Position numbers and translations under genes: made by a program. This document shows, piece after piece, positions 8,569 to 15,626 of a DNA stretch of 50,360 bases (position 1 is its first letter; the number at the start of each line of letters is the position of its first letter). A model generated the notes under the pieces. The model was not told the origin of the DNA. It did not search any database and saw nothing but the letters and a program-made list of their open reading frames with translations. This DNA comes from an uncultured Eubacteriales bacterium (GTDB lineage: Bacteria > Bacillota > Clostridia > Christensenellales > UMGS416): NCBI GenBank assembly GCA_900542005.1, contig UQLW01000023.1, positions 1 through 50,360 on the forward strand, written 5' to 3'.

Positions 8569-8865
8569 ATGGCCAAACGCTGGTTTACCCGGGTCGTCCA
8601 GCGGCTGCAGATCCCGGAGGATATCGCCCTGCACCTGCCGCTGGTGCATCTGACGGGAAGCTGCCGGGCCCGGGTGGAGAATCACCGTGGGATCGCTGAG
8701 TATACGCCGGAGCTGATCCGCATTGAATCGGCGGCGGGCCTGGTGGTGATCCGGGGGCGGGAGCTGATGGTCAAGGAGCTGGCGCGCGACGACCTGATCT
8801 GCGTGGGCAAGATCCTGGCCGTGGAGTTCTACGACCAGCCCGGCTCCGGGCGGCAGGGAGGCTAG
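8569..8865 (+). CDS. yqfC: Sporulation protein YqfC (YabP/YqfC family)
   Basis: This 98-residue protein matches the small YabP/YqfC family in size and pattern. A basic N-terminus precedes a beta-rich body (LVHLTGSCRARVENHRGI, IRIESAAGLVVIRGREL). The family is found in spore formers and is made in the mother cell; its exact role is unsettled. AAGGGGGG lies 6 nt before the ATG at 8569; an earlier ATG at 8563 abuts that site. CATATAAT at 8540-8547 resembles a sigma-E -10 element, though no good -35 is visible. It is followed by yqfD after 4 nt, the conserved order. Confidence 0.85.
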   Translation: MAKRWFTRVVQRLQIPEDIALHLPLVHLTGSCRARVENHRGIAEYTPELIRIESAAGLVVIRGRELMVKELARDDLICVGKILAVEFYDQPGSGRQGG

Positions 8866-8869
8866 GGCC

Positions 8870-10024
8870 ATGCAGTTTAAGTGGACGTTGGGGATGGTAT
8901 CCCTGCGCATTTCAGGGCTGGGTATGGACGGGCTGATCGGCGAGGCCCGCCGCAGCGGGCTTACCCTGTATGATTTGAAACGCCCGGGCCGCACACAGAT
9001 GTGCTGCTCTTTAAGCTTCCGGCAGGCCCGGCAGCTGAAGGCCCTGGCCGAGGCCCGGGAGATGACGGTGGAGGTAACCGGGAGCTGGGGGCTGCCGGCC
9101 TTGGCGCTGCGGGCGCTGGCACGCCCGGCGCTTATCCTCTCGCTGGCGGCCTGCTTCATCCTGATGATCTTTGCCACCACCCGGGTGTGGGAGGTGAAGG
9201 TGGTGGGCGCAGAGGGGGCGGAGGCCCGCCAGATCCAGGATTTTCTGGCTGCCCGGGGCCTGTATTTTGGGGCTTCCAGCAGCGCGGTCAAGGTCAATTC
9301 CCTGGAATACCAGACCCGGATGGAATTCCCCCAGCTGCGCTTTGTGGGCATACGGCTGGCGGGGGCCCGGGCTACCGTCACCGTGGCCCGGGCCATGGAC
9401 ACCGGCGGGACAGTCGCCCAGCCGGGCGCCAACGTGGTGGCTCAGCGGGCCGGCCTGGTGGAACGGGTGACGCCCAGCCAGGGTACGCCCCGGGTAAAGG
9501 CGGGGGACGTGGTGGCTGCGGGCCAGCTGCTCATTGAAGGGGTTATGGAATACGAGGACGGCCGGGAGCCGCGCATGGTGGCCGCCGCCGGGGAGGTCAT
9601 GGCGCGGGTATGGATCAGCGCCAGCGCCACCGGCAGCCTCACCCGGGTGGAAGCCGACCCAGAGGGGGCGGTGTACCAGCGCTGGACGCTGATCCTGGGC
9701 AGCCGCCAGCTGCCCATCGGCCTGGGGCGGCTGGGGGATGATATGGTGCTGGAGGCGGTGGAGGCCTGGCGGCTTCCGGGCTTTGCGGCTTCGGCGCCCA
9801 TTGCCCTGGAGAAGCGCCAGTACCGCCAGGGACAGCTGACCACCGTGTCCTACGATGAGCTGGTACGGCAGCTGAAAAGCCAATCGGGCGCGGAGGCGCT
9901 GCGGATTATGCCGGAGGACGCCCAGGTGCTGGACCGCAGCGAGCGGATCGAGGTGGACGGCGATACCATTACGCTGACCACTACGCTGGAGGTATTGTGC
10001 GACATTGGCTGCCAGGATCCATAA
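8870..10024 (+). CDS. yqfD: Sporulation protein YqfD (stage IV)
   Basis: This 384-residue membrane protein matches YqfD in length and layout. An N-terminal cytoplasmic domain (residues 1-75) is followed by one clear membrane segment (ALILSLAACFILMIFATT, about 92-110). A long extracytoplasmic domain follows, with an IQDFLAARGLYFG POTRA-like start and a repeated beta region. YqfD is needed for sporulation in Bacillus subtilis. The gene starts 4 nt after yqfC. In most Firmicutes phoH, a membrane HD phosphohydrolase gene and ybeY follow; here a terminator and bioY follow instead, so the usual cluster is broken. Confidence 0.92.
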   Translation: MQFKWTLGMVSLRISGLGMDGLIGEARRSGLTLYDLKRPGRTQMCCSLSFRQARQLKALAEAREMTVEVTGSWGLPALALRALARPALILSLAACFILMIFATTRVWEVKVVGAEGAEARQIQDFLAARGLYFGASSSAVKVNSLEYQTRMEFPQLRFVGIRLAGARATVTVARAMDTGGTVAQPGANVVAQRAGLVERVTPSQGTPRVKAGDVVAAGQLLIEGVMEYEDGREPRMVAAAGEVMARVWISASATGSLTRVEADPEGAVYQRWTLILGSRQLPIGLGRLGDDMVLEAVEAWRLPGFAASAPIALEKRQYRQGQLTTVSYDELVRQLKSQSGAEALRIMPEDAQVLDRSERIEVDGDTITLTTTLEVLCDIGCQDP

Positions 10025-10057
10025 AAGGGCCCCTTAGCGGTAAAACGGGGAAAAGAG

Positions 10058-10084
10058 AAAAACCGGCTTTCTAGCCGGTTTTTT
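10058..10084. terminator. Bidirectional terminator between yqfD and bioY
   Basis: AACCGGCT (10061-10068) and AGCCGGTT (10073-10080) pair around a 4-nt loop. There is a T run on the plus side and an A run on the other, so it can end both convergent genes. Confidence 0.85.
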
Positions 10085-10116
10085 GGCGTGAACCGCACAG
10101 GCGCCTGCGGCGGGGC

Positions 10117-10662
10117 TTATGACAGCATGCCGGCGCCCAGCAGCCTGCGGCGCAGCACATATCCCACGGATGCAGCGGCGGCGATTTTGATGACATCGCC
10201 CAGCAGAAAGGGCAGCACGCCGGCGGCCAGGGCTGCGCCGAAGCTGGTGTAGCCCCCTACATGGGCCAGCCAGAGGGTGCCTGCCAGATAGCAGGCCGCC
10301 GTCCCGATCACCATGCCGGCGATATTCCATACCAGGCGGTTTCCAAAGCGCTCCACAAAGAAGCCGGTGGCCAGCGCGATGAAAAGATAGCCGAGGAAAT
10401 AACCGCCCGTGGGCCCCAGCAGCTTATCGAGGCCTGCGGTATAGCCGGCAAAGACGGGCAGGCCGGCCACGCCCAGCAGGATATAAAGCAGAACGCCCAG
10501 GCAGGCCTTCTTCCAGCCCAGCACGCCTGCACACAGGTAAACCATCAGCGTGGCCAGGGAGATGGGCACAGGGCCCACCGGCACGCTGATGGGTGCGAAA
10601 ATGGCGACAAGCGCGGCGCACAGCGCCGTTTGGGTCATAAACCGGACCGAGGTTTGCTTCAT
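10117..10662 (-). CDS. bioY: Biotin transporter substrate-binding subunit BioY
   Basis: This 181-residue protein with about six membrane segments is the S-component that binds biotin for an ECF-type importer; the shared EcfA/EcfT module must be encoded elsewhere. BioY features are the ALVAIFAPISVPVGPVPISLATL and GPTGGYFLGYLFIALATGF segments. Its promoter is overlapped by a BirA-type operator, which supports the biotin assignment directly. No biotin synthesis genes are in the window. The upstream region is shared with a divergent flavoprotein gene. Confidence 0.95.
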   Translation of the reverse strand: MKQTSVRFMTQTALCAALVAIFAPISVPVGPVPISLATLMVYLCAGVLGWKKACLGVLLYILLGVAGLPVFAGYTAGLDKLLGPTGGYFLGYLFIALATGFFVERFGNRLVWNIAGMVIGTAACYLAGTLWLAHVGGYTSFGAALAAGVLPFLLGDVIKIAAAASVGYVLRRRLLGAGMLS

Positions 10663-10711
10663 GCGTCCTCCTTCAGGGCATCGATCTGCCCGATCTGCAT
10701 CGTTTTTCCTG

Positions 10712-10740
10712 ATTGTACCGGATAATCAAACAGATGTCAA
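10712..10740 (-). promoter_or_regulatory. bioY promoter
   Basis: TTGACA (10735-10740), 17 nt, TACAAT (10712-10717) on the minus strand, close to consensus. Confidence 0.8.
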
Positions 10741-10765
10741 CCAAAAATATATTATTGGTTTACAA
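10735..10765 (-). promoter_or_regulatory. BirA-type biotin operator
   Basis: TTGTAAACC (10757-10765), 14 nt, GGTTGACA (10735-10742) read on the minus strand. It matches the known BirA pattern of TTGTAAACC-like half-sites with a spacer of about 14-16 nt. The proximal half-site contains the bioY -35 box, so biotinyl-AMP-bound BirA would block the promoter. Confidence 0.8.
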
Positions 10766-10880
10766 TGTAGGCGGCAAGCAATTTGCCTGTTAAAAGCGGG
10801 CGGAAAGAAGGGTTTTGCAGCGGGACAGGGAATACTTATAGGGAACGAAGGACAAAAATACGCTGAAAGGGAGGATAGAT

Positions 10881-12023
10881 ATGCATATTGTCATTGTAGG
10901 CGCAGGCGCGGCGGGCTCCGCCGCCGTAAAGAAGCTGCGCGCGCTGGATAAGGAGGTACGGATCACGCTGATCAGCGCCGACGAGACAGCCTATTCACGG
11001 GTGATGCTCTCCAAGGTGGTGGGCGGCAAAAAGACGGAAGATGAGATCGCGCTATTTACGGCGGAAGACATGGAAAAGCAGGATGTAAAATGGCTGCGCG
11101 GATGTCCGGTTGCGTCGGTCCGCTGCCAGGAGAAGCGGGTTTTCCTGGCTGACGGACGCGCGCTGGAGTATGATAAGCTGCTGCTGGCGACCGGCGCCCA
11201 GGCGGGCAAGCCGCCGGTACCGGGGCTGCGGGAGGCGGAAAACAGCTATGTGCTGCGGGATATGCAGGATGCCCGGGCAATCCGCCGGGCTGCCCGCCCC
11301 GGCAGCCAGTGGGTGATCCTGGGCGCGGGCCTGGTGGGGATGGAGGCCGCTGAAGCGCTGTGCAGCCTCGGCGTGCGGGTCACGGTGGTGGAGATGGCCG
11401 ACCGGGTCATGCCGCTGCAGATGGACCAGCGCTGCGCCGGGGATTATCAGCGGCTCTTTGAGGAGGCGGGATGCGCCTTTGCCCTTAGCGCCAGGCTGGC
11501 CAGGGTGGAGCTGGAGGACGGCCGGGCAGTGGCGGCGGAGCTGGAGGACGGCAGGCGCCTGGCCTGCGACGGGCTGGTGACGGCCGCCGGCGTTTCGCCC
11601 CGCTGCGGCTTTCTGGAGGGGTCGGGCCTTGATTGGGATCCCAGGGGCGGGATAAAGGTGGACGGCCACCTGGCTACCTCCCAGAGCGGCGTATGGGCAG
11701 CGGGCGACGTGGCAGGGCTGACGGGTACCTGGATGCCGGCCCAGGAGCAGGGCGAGACGGCCGCGGTCAATATGCTGGGCGGCGACCGCGCCTATGCCGC
11801 GCCCAGGGTTCAACGGCATATGGCCAGCTACTATGGGCTGAGCACCGTTTCGGTGGGCGAGGTCAACGGCGAAGGCCAGGTGCTGACCGAAGGCGAGACC
11901 GGGCGCTATAAGCGCGTGGTGCTGCGCGAGGGCCGCGTGGTGGGCGTGCTGGAGCAGGGCGGGGCAGCCCGGGCGCTGCGGTATCAGAAGGCCATCGAGG
12001 AGGGGCGGCCCAGCGCGGACTGA
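10881..12023 (+). CDS. FAD/NAD(P)-binding oxidoreductase
   Basis: This 380-residue pyridine-nucleotide-disulfide-fold flavoprotein starts with the FAD-binding motif VGAGAAGSAAVKKL. The second nucleotide-binding site is VILGAGLVGMEAAEAL (about 146-161), and a late FAD motif is GVWAAGDVAG. A redox-active CxxxxC pair is absent, so it is not a dithiol reductase. The layout fits the rubredoxin/ferredoxin reductase or nitrite-reductase-like NADH-dependent branch. A likely role is to pass electrons from NAD(P)H to a small redox protein, perhaps in oxygen defence of an anaerobe. GGGAGG lies upstream of the ATG. No partner gene adjoins it, and a terminator follows. Confidence 0.85.
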   Translation: MHIVIVGAGAAGSAAVKKLRALDKEVRITLISADETAYSRVMLSKVVGGKKTEDEIALFTAEDMEKQDVKWLRGCPVASVRCQEKRVFLADGRALEYDKLLLATGAQAGKPPVPGLREAENSYVLRDMQDARAIRRAARPGSQWVILGAGLVGMEAAEALCSLGVRVTVVEMADRVMPLQMDQRCAGDYQRLFEEAGCAFALSARLARVELEDGRAVAAELEDGRRLACDGLVTAAGVSPRCGFLEGSGLDWDPRGGIKVDGHLATSQSGVWAAGDVAGLTGTWMPAQEQGETAAVNMLGGDRAYAAPRVQRHMASYYGLSTVSVGEVNGEGQVLTEGETGRYKRVVLREGRVVGVLEQGGAARALRYQKAIEEGRPSAD

Positions 12024-12052
12024 CGCCGCCTTATGTTGCAATAAAGATCAAG

Positions 12053-12087
12053 GGGCTGCCGGGCAGATTCCGGCAGCCCATCTTTTT
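12053..12087 (+). terminator. Terminator after the oxidoreductase gene
   Basis: GGGCTGCCGG (12053-12062) pairs with CCGGCAGCCC (12070-12079) around a 7-nt loop, followed by ATCTTTTT. Confidence 0.88.
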
Positions 12088-12137
12088 GCCGGCCGGCAGG
12101 CCGCGGCCTTATAGAGAAAAGCGCGGCCAGAAAGTCA

Positions 12138-12176
12138 TTATTCCATATGGCGCGGGGAAGAAGGGCTTGCTATACT
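12138..12176 (+). promoter_or_regulatory. Candidate regulated promoter of the DapA-like/GH78 pair
   Basis: TATACT at 12171-12176 is a good -10 box but there is no -35 match. The sequence TTATTCCATATGG (12138-12150) sits where the -35 should be. The same TTATTCCAT occurs before the nucleoside phosphorylase gene, and TTCCATATG before the UroD-family gene, which suggests an activator site. Confidence 0.4.
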
Positions 12177-12203
12177 GGGCAAAAGGATGTCGGGAGGGAC
12201 AGC

Positions 12204-13154
12204 ATGTACAATAAACCGGTAGCCAAGGGAATCTATCCCACCATGATTACCCCCTTTGACCGCAGACACCGTATTGATGAGGCGGCGCTGGGGCGCATGA
12301 TGCAGTTTTACCTGGAAAGCGGCGTTCAGGGCGTGTTCGCTGTATGCCAATCCAGCGAGATGTTCTATCTTACCCTGAAGGAGCGGGTGCAGCTGGCCCG
12401 GGCGGTGGTGCGGCTGAACGGGGAGCTGGCCGCCGGGATGGGGCGCGCGCCGCTGTGCGTCGTGGCCTCGGGCCACGTCAGCGAGGATCTGGAGGATCAG
12501 CTGGAGGAGGCCAAACAGATTTACGACACAGGGATCGATGCCTTCGTGCTGGTCAGCAACCGGCTGGATCTGGACCGGCAGGGAGACGACGCCTTCAAGC
12601 GCCATGCCGAGGTGCTGCTGGCGGGCACGCAGGATATGCCGCTGGGCATCTATGAGTGCCCCTATCCCTACAAGCGGCTGCTTTCGCCTGAATTGGCCCG
12701 TTGGTGCGCCGATACCGGGCGCTTCCTTTTCCTGAAGGATACCTGCTGCAGCCTGCCGGCGCTGCAGGAGAAGATTGAGGCCCTGAAGGGTACGGCCATG
12801 GGCCTGTTCAACGCCAACGCCCAGACGCTGCTGCCCAGCCTTGAGCTGGGCGCGGCGGGCTTTTCCGGCGTGATGGCCAATTTCCATCCGGATCTGTATG
12901 CGCGGCTGTACCAGCTCTTCTGCCAGGGCGACAGCCGGGCCCGGGCGCTGCAGGATTTCCTCGGCTTCGCCGCCCTCAGCGAGAGGTCAGCCTATCCGGT
13001 GACGGCCAAGTACCATATGAACCTGGTGGGCGTGCCGATGGAGCTCATCAGCCGGACGCGGCCGGCCGCCGATCTGGATGCGATCGCTAGGATCGAAACC
13101 GAGGCGCTGGTGACCCTGGAGAACCAGGCGCGCAGCCTGCTTCACCGGGCTTAG
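12204..13154 (+). CDS. Dihydrodipicolinate synthase/aldolase family protein
   Basis: This 316-residue TIM-barrel lyase belongs to the DapA/N-acetylneuraminate lyase/keto-deoxy-sugar aldolase superfamily. The Schiff-base Lys is K178 in FLFLKDTC, the catalytic Tyr is Y150 in GIYECPYPYKR, and the glycine-rich substrate loop is replaced by CQSSEMFYLT. That loop change argues against true DapA and for an aldolase acting on a 2-keto-3-deoxy acid. The downstream GH78-like gene suggests cleavage of a rhamnose-derived keto acid, which is inference. GGGAGGG lies 5 nt before the ATG at 12204; the longer frame from 12147 reads through the promoter. Confidence 0.85.
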   Translation: MYNKPVAKGIYPTMITPFDRRHRIDEAALGRMMQFYLESGVQGVFAVCQSSEMFYLTLKERVQLARAVVRLNGELAAGMGRAPLCVVASGHVSEDLEDQLEEAKQIYDTGIDAFVLVSNRLDLDRQGDDAFKRHAEVLLAGTQDMPLGIYECPYPYKRLLSPELARWCADTGRFLFLKDTCCSLPALQEKIEALKGTAMGLFNANAQTLLPSLELGAAGFSGVMANFHPDLYARLYQLFCQGDSRARALQDFLGFAALSERSAYPVTAKYHMNLVGVPMELISRTRPAADLDAIARIETEALVTLENQARSLLHRA

Positions 13155-13215
13155 GCAGGCATAACCATACCTTAGAGCGAAGCTGCCCGGCGGAGCGGGC
13201 CGATAGGAGGAGAAG

Positions 13216-15543
13216 ATGAACCAGCAATTGGAGGAGATGCCCTTTCTCTTTAAGGACGAGTGGTGGATCGGCTGCCAGGAACCCAAGCCCCTGCCCGGCG
13301 GCGGGGAGGCCTGCTATTTCCGGCTTCCCTTCCGGCTTTCTGCGGTTCCGGAGGAGGGGGCGGGCCTGTGTATAACCTCAGCCGGCCGCTTCCGGCTGTA
13401 TGTCAACGGGCAGCCGGTGATCTGCGGCCCCTGCAAGGGCGACCGGTGGAACCACTATGTGACTGAGGTGGAGCTGGCGCCCTATCTCAGGACCGGCGAT
13501 AATGTGATTGCCGTCCATGTGGTATGCTGGCCCAGCCGGGACGAGCTGCGGGGCGTGCCCGGCCCGGTCAGCGTCATCCCGGCGCGCACCGGTGCAGCGC
13601 TCTTGGCGGTGGGCGCCATCGGGGAGGTGGAGCTGTCTACAGCAAAAGCGCCCTGGCAGGCCAAGGCGGACGAAGCCGACGTCTGGGAGGGCGCCGGAGC
13701 CTATGATGACGAGCATACGGTGATCCCCTATGTGATCGCCACCCAGCGGGTACGGACCGGATACCTGCCGGAGGGCTGGAGCCTGCCGGGAGAGCTGGGC
13801 TGGAAGATGGCCAAGCGCCGCTGGCGCGTGGGCATGCAGCCCGGCGGCGAGCTCGTGCCGCTGCCGCTGAAAATGGCCCCCATCCCCCCGATGGCGGAGC
13901 AGCGCCGCGCCTTTGCCCGGCAGATGCCCAACCGGCCCGACGACCTGCCGGCTATAGCGCTATCGGAGGGCAAGGTGGAGGCGAACCGCCATGCCGCCCT
14001 GCACCTGGACGCCGGGGCGCTGACTACGGCCTACCTGCCCATCCGGGTAGAGGGCGGCGCGGGCGCGGTCATCACCGTGACCTATGCGGAGCGCTACATG
14101 CCCGATGACCCCGAGGGGCGGATGCGGGATGACTGGGCCCACGGCCGCTTACCCGGCGGCCAGCAGGAGATCTATGAGCTGGACGGCCGGAGCCATGTGC
14201 TGGAGAATTTCTGGTTCCGTACCTTCCGGTATGTGCGCATCGAGATCCAAACGGCGGAACAGCCCCTGCGGTTTGGGATCGAGGGCTACCGGGAAACCGC
14301 CTATCCCCTTGCGGTGCGGGCCCGTATGGAGCTTCCGGAACCGCTGGACGCGCTATGGCAGGCCAGCCTGCGCACCCTGCGCCTGTGCATGCATGAGACC
14401 CACGAGGATTGCCCCTACTATGAACAGCTGCAGTATTCGCTGGATACTCGCCTGCAGCTGCTGTTCACCTATGCCGTGTCGGGCGATACGCGCATGGCCC
14501 GGCGCGTGCTGTGGGATTTCCACTGCTCCCAGCTGCCCGACGGGATCCTGCAGTCCCGGTATCCCTGCGACCTGCCGCAGATCATCCCAAGCTTCTCCCT
14601 CTACTTTATCTTTATGCTGGAGGAGTACTATCTCCAGACAGGGGACGAGGCCATCCTTTCCCGTTACCGGCCCACCATCGACGCGGTGCTGGACTATTTT
14701 GACCGGCATATCGGCGCCCTGGGCCTGGTGGAATACCTGGGCTATTGGGACTACTGCGATTGGGTAACCGAATGGGGCAAGAACTTTGGCGTGCCCAACG
14801 CGGCGCTGACCGGGCCCTGCACCTGCCATAACCTGGTCTATGTCCAGGCGCTGCAGGCCGCCGCCCGCATGGTGGAGCTGACGGGACGCCCGGATGTGGC
14901 GGGGGAGTACAGCCGGCGCGCTCAACAGATTCAGGACAGGCTGATGGAGCACTGCTATGACAAATCGCGGGGGCTGCTGCGGGAGGGGCCGGAGATGGAG
15001 GAATTCTGCCAGCACGACCAGGCCCTGGCAGTGCTCACCGGGATGGTTACCGGGCTGGACGCCCGGCGGATGATGGTCAGGACCCTGGAGGAGCCGATGC
15101 TTCAATGCACCTATCCCTGGATGTTCACCCTGTGCCGGGCCCTGGAAAAGGCTGGGCTCTATGACAAGACCATGGCGCTGTGGACGCCCTATCTCAAGGC
15201 AATGGAGTACCATATGACGACGCTGCCGGAGACGCCGGAGCCCACCCGGAGCGACTGCCACGCCTGGAGCAGCCTGCCGCTGTATGAGTTTACCCGCTGC
15301 TGGCTGGGCGTGCGGGCCGGCGCGCCGGGCTGGCGCACTATAGAGGTGACACCCCAGGGCTGCGGCCTTCCGTCGCTGTCGGGGACGGTGCCCACGCCCC
15401 AGGGCGACGTCCGGGTGGCCTGGCAGGTGAAGGACGGCGTCTGGAGCCTGCGGGCCAGCGCGCCCGCCGTGCCGGTGCAGGTGAGGCTGCCCGACGGGAC
15501 CGAGGGCTTCTTCCCCCGGGGCGGCGAGATAATCCTGCCCTAG
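13216..15543 (+). CDS. GH78-like alpha-L-rhamnosidase
   Basis: This 775-residue protein lacks a signal peptide and probably acts in the cytoplasm on imported rhamnosides. Its N-terminal half is beta-rich (two sandwich domains, with the SAGRFRLYVNGQPV strand of the rhamnosidase N-domain). The C-terminal half is an (alpha/alpha)6 barrel, with HEDCPYYEQLQYSLDTR matching the DCPxRE...D active-site region of GH78, and DCHAWSSLPLYEFTR matching the late His-containing motif. A C-terminal beta domain ends the protein. AGGAGG lies 6 nt before the ATG. It follows the DapA-like gene by 61 nt and ends at a strong terminator, so the two form an operon. Confidence 0.88.
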   Translation: MNQQLEEMPFLFKDEWWIGCQEPKPLPGGGEACYFRLPFRLSAVPEEGAGLCITSAGRFRLYVNGQPVICGPCKGDRWNHYVTEVELAPYLRTGDNVIAVHVVCWPSRDELRGVPGPVSVIPARTGAALLAVGAIGEVELSTAKAPWQAKADEADVWEGAGAYDDEHTVIPYVIATQRVRTGYLPEGWSLPGELGWKMAKRRWRVGMQPGGELVPLPLKMAPIPPMAEQRRAFARQMPNRPDDLPAIALSEGKVEANRHAALHLDAGALTTAYLPIRVEGGAGAVITVTYAERYMPDDPEGRMRDDWAHGRLPGGQQEIYELDGRSHVLENFWFRTFRYVRIEIQTAEQPLRFGIEGYRETAYPLAVRARMELPEPLDALWQASLRTLRLCMHETHEDCPYYEQLQYSLDTRLQLLFTYAVSGDTRMARRVLWDFHCSQLPDGILQSRYPCDLPQIIPSFSLYFIFMLEEYYLQTGDEAILSRYRPTIDAVLDYFDRHIGALGLVEYLGYWDYCDWVTEWGKNFGVPNAALTGPCTCHNLVYVQALQAAARMVELTGRPDVAGEYSRRAQQIQDRLMEHCYDKSRGLLREGPEMEEFCQHDQALAVLTGMVTGLDARRMMVRTLEEPMLQCTYPWMFTLCRALEKAGLYDKTMALWTPYLKAMEYHMTTLPETPEPTRSDCHAWSSLPLYEFTRCWLGVRAGAPGWRTIEVTPQGCGLPSLSGTVPTPQGDVRVAWQVKDGVWSLRASAPAVPVQVRLPDGTEGFFPRGGEIILP

Positions 15544-15572
15544 GGGAGGCAATCGAAGCGCTCCATTTGGTA

Positions 15573-15603
15573 GGGCGCCGCAATGCGTTGCGGCGCCCTT
15601 TTT
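15573..15603 (+). terminator. Terminator after the GH78-like gene
   Basis: GGGCGCCGCAA (15573-15583) pairs with TTGCGGCGCCC (15588-15598) around TGCG, followed by five T. Confidence 0.92.
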
Positions 15604-15626
15604 GATGGGCCGATCAACCCCCAGGT

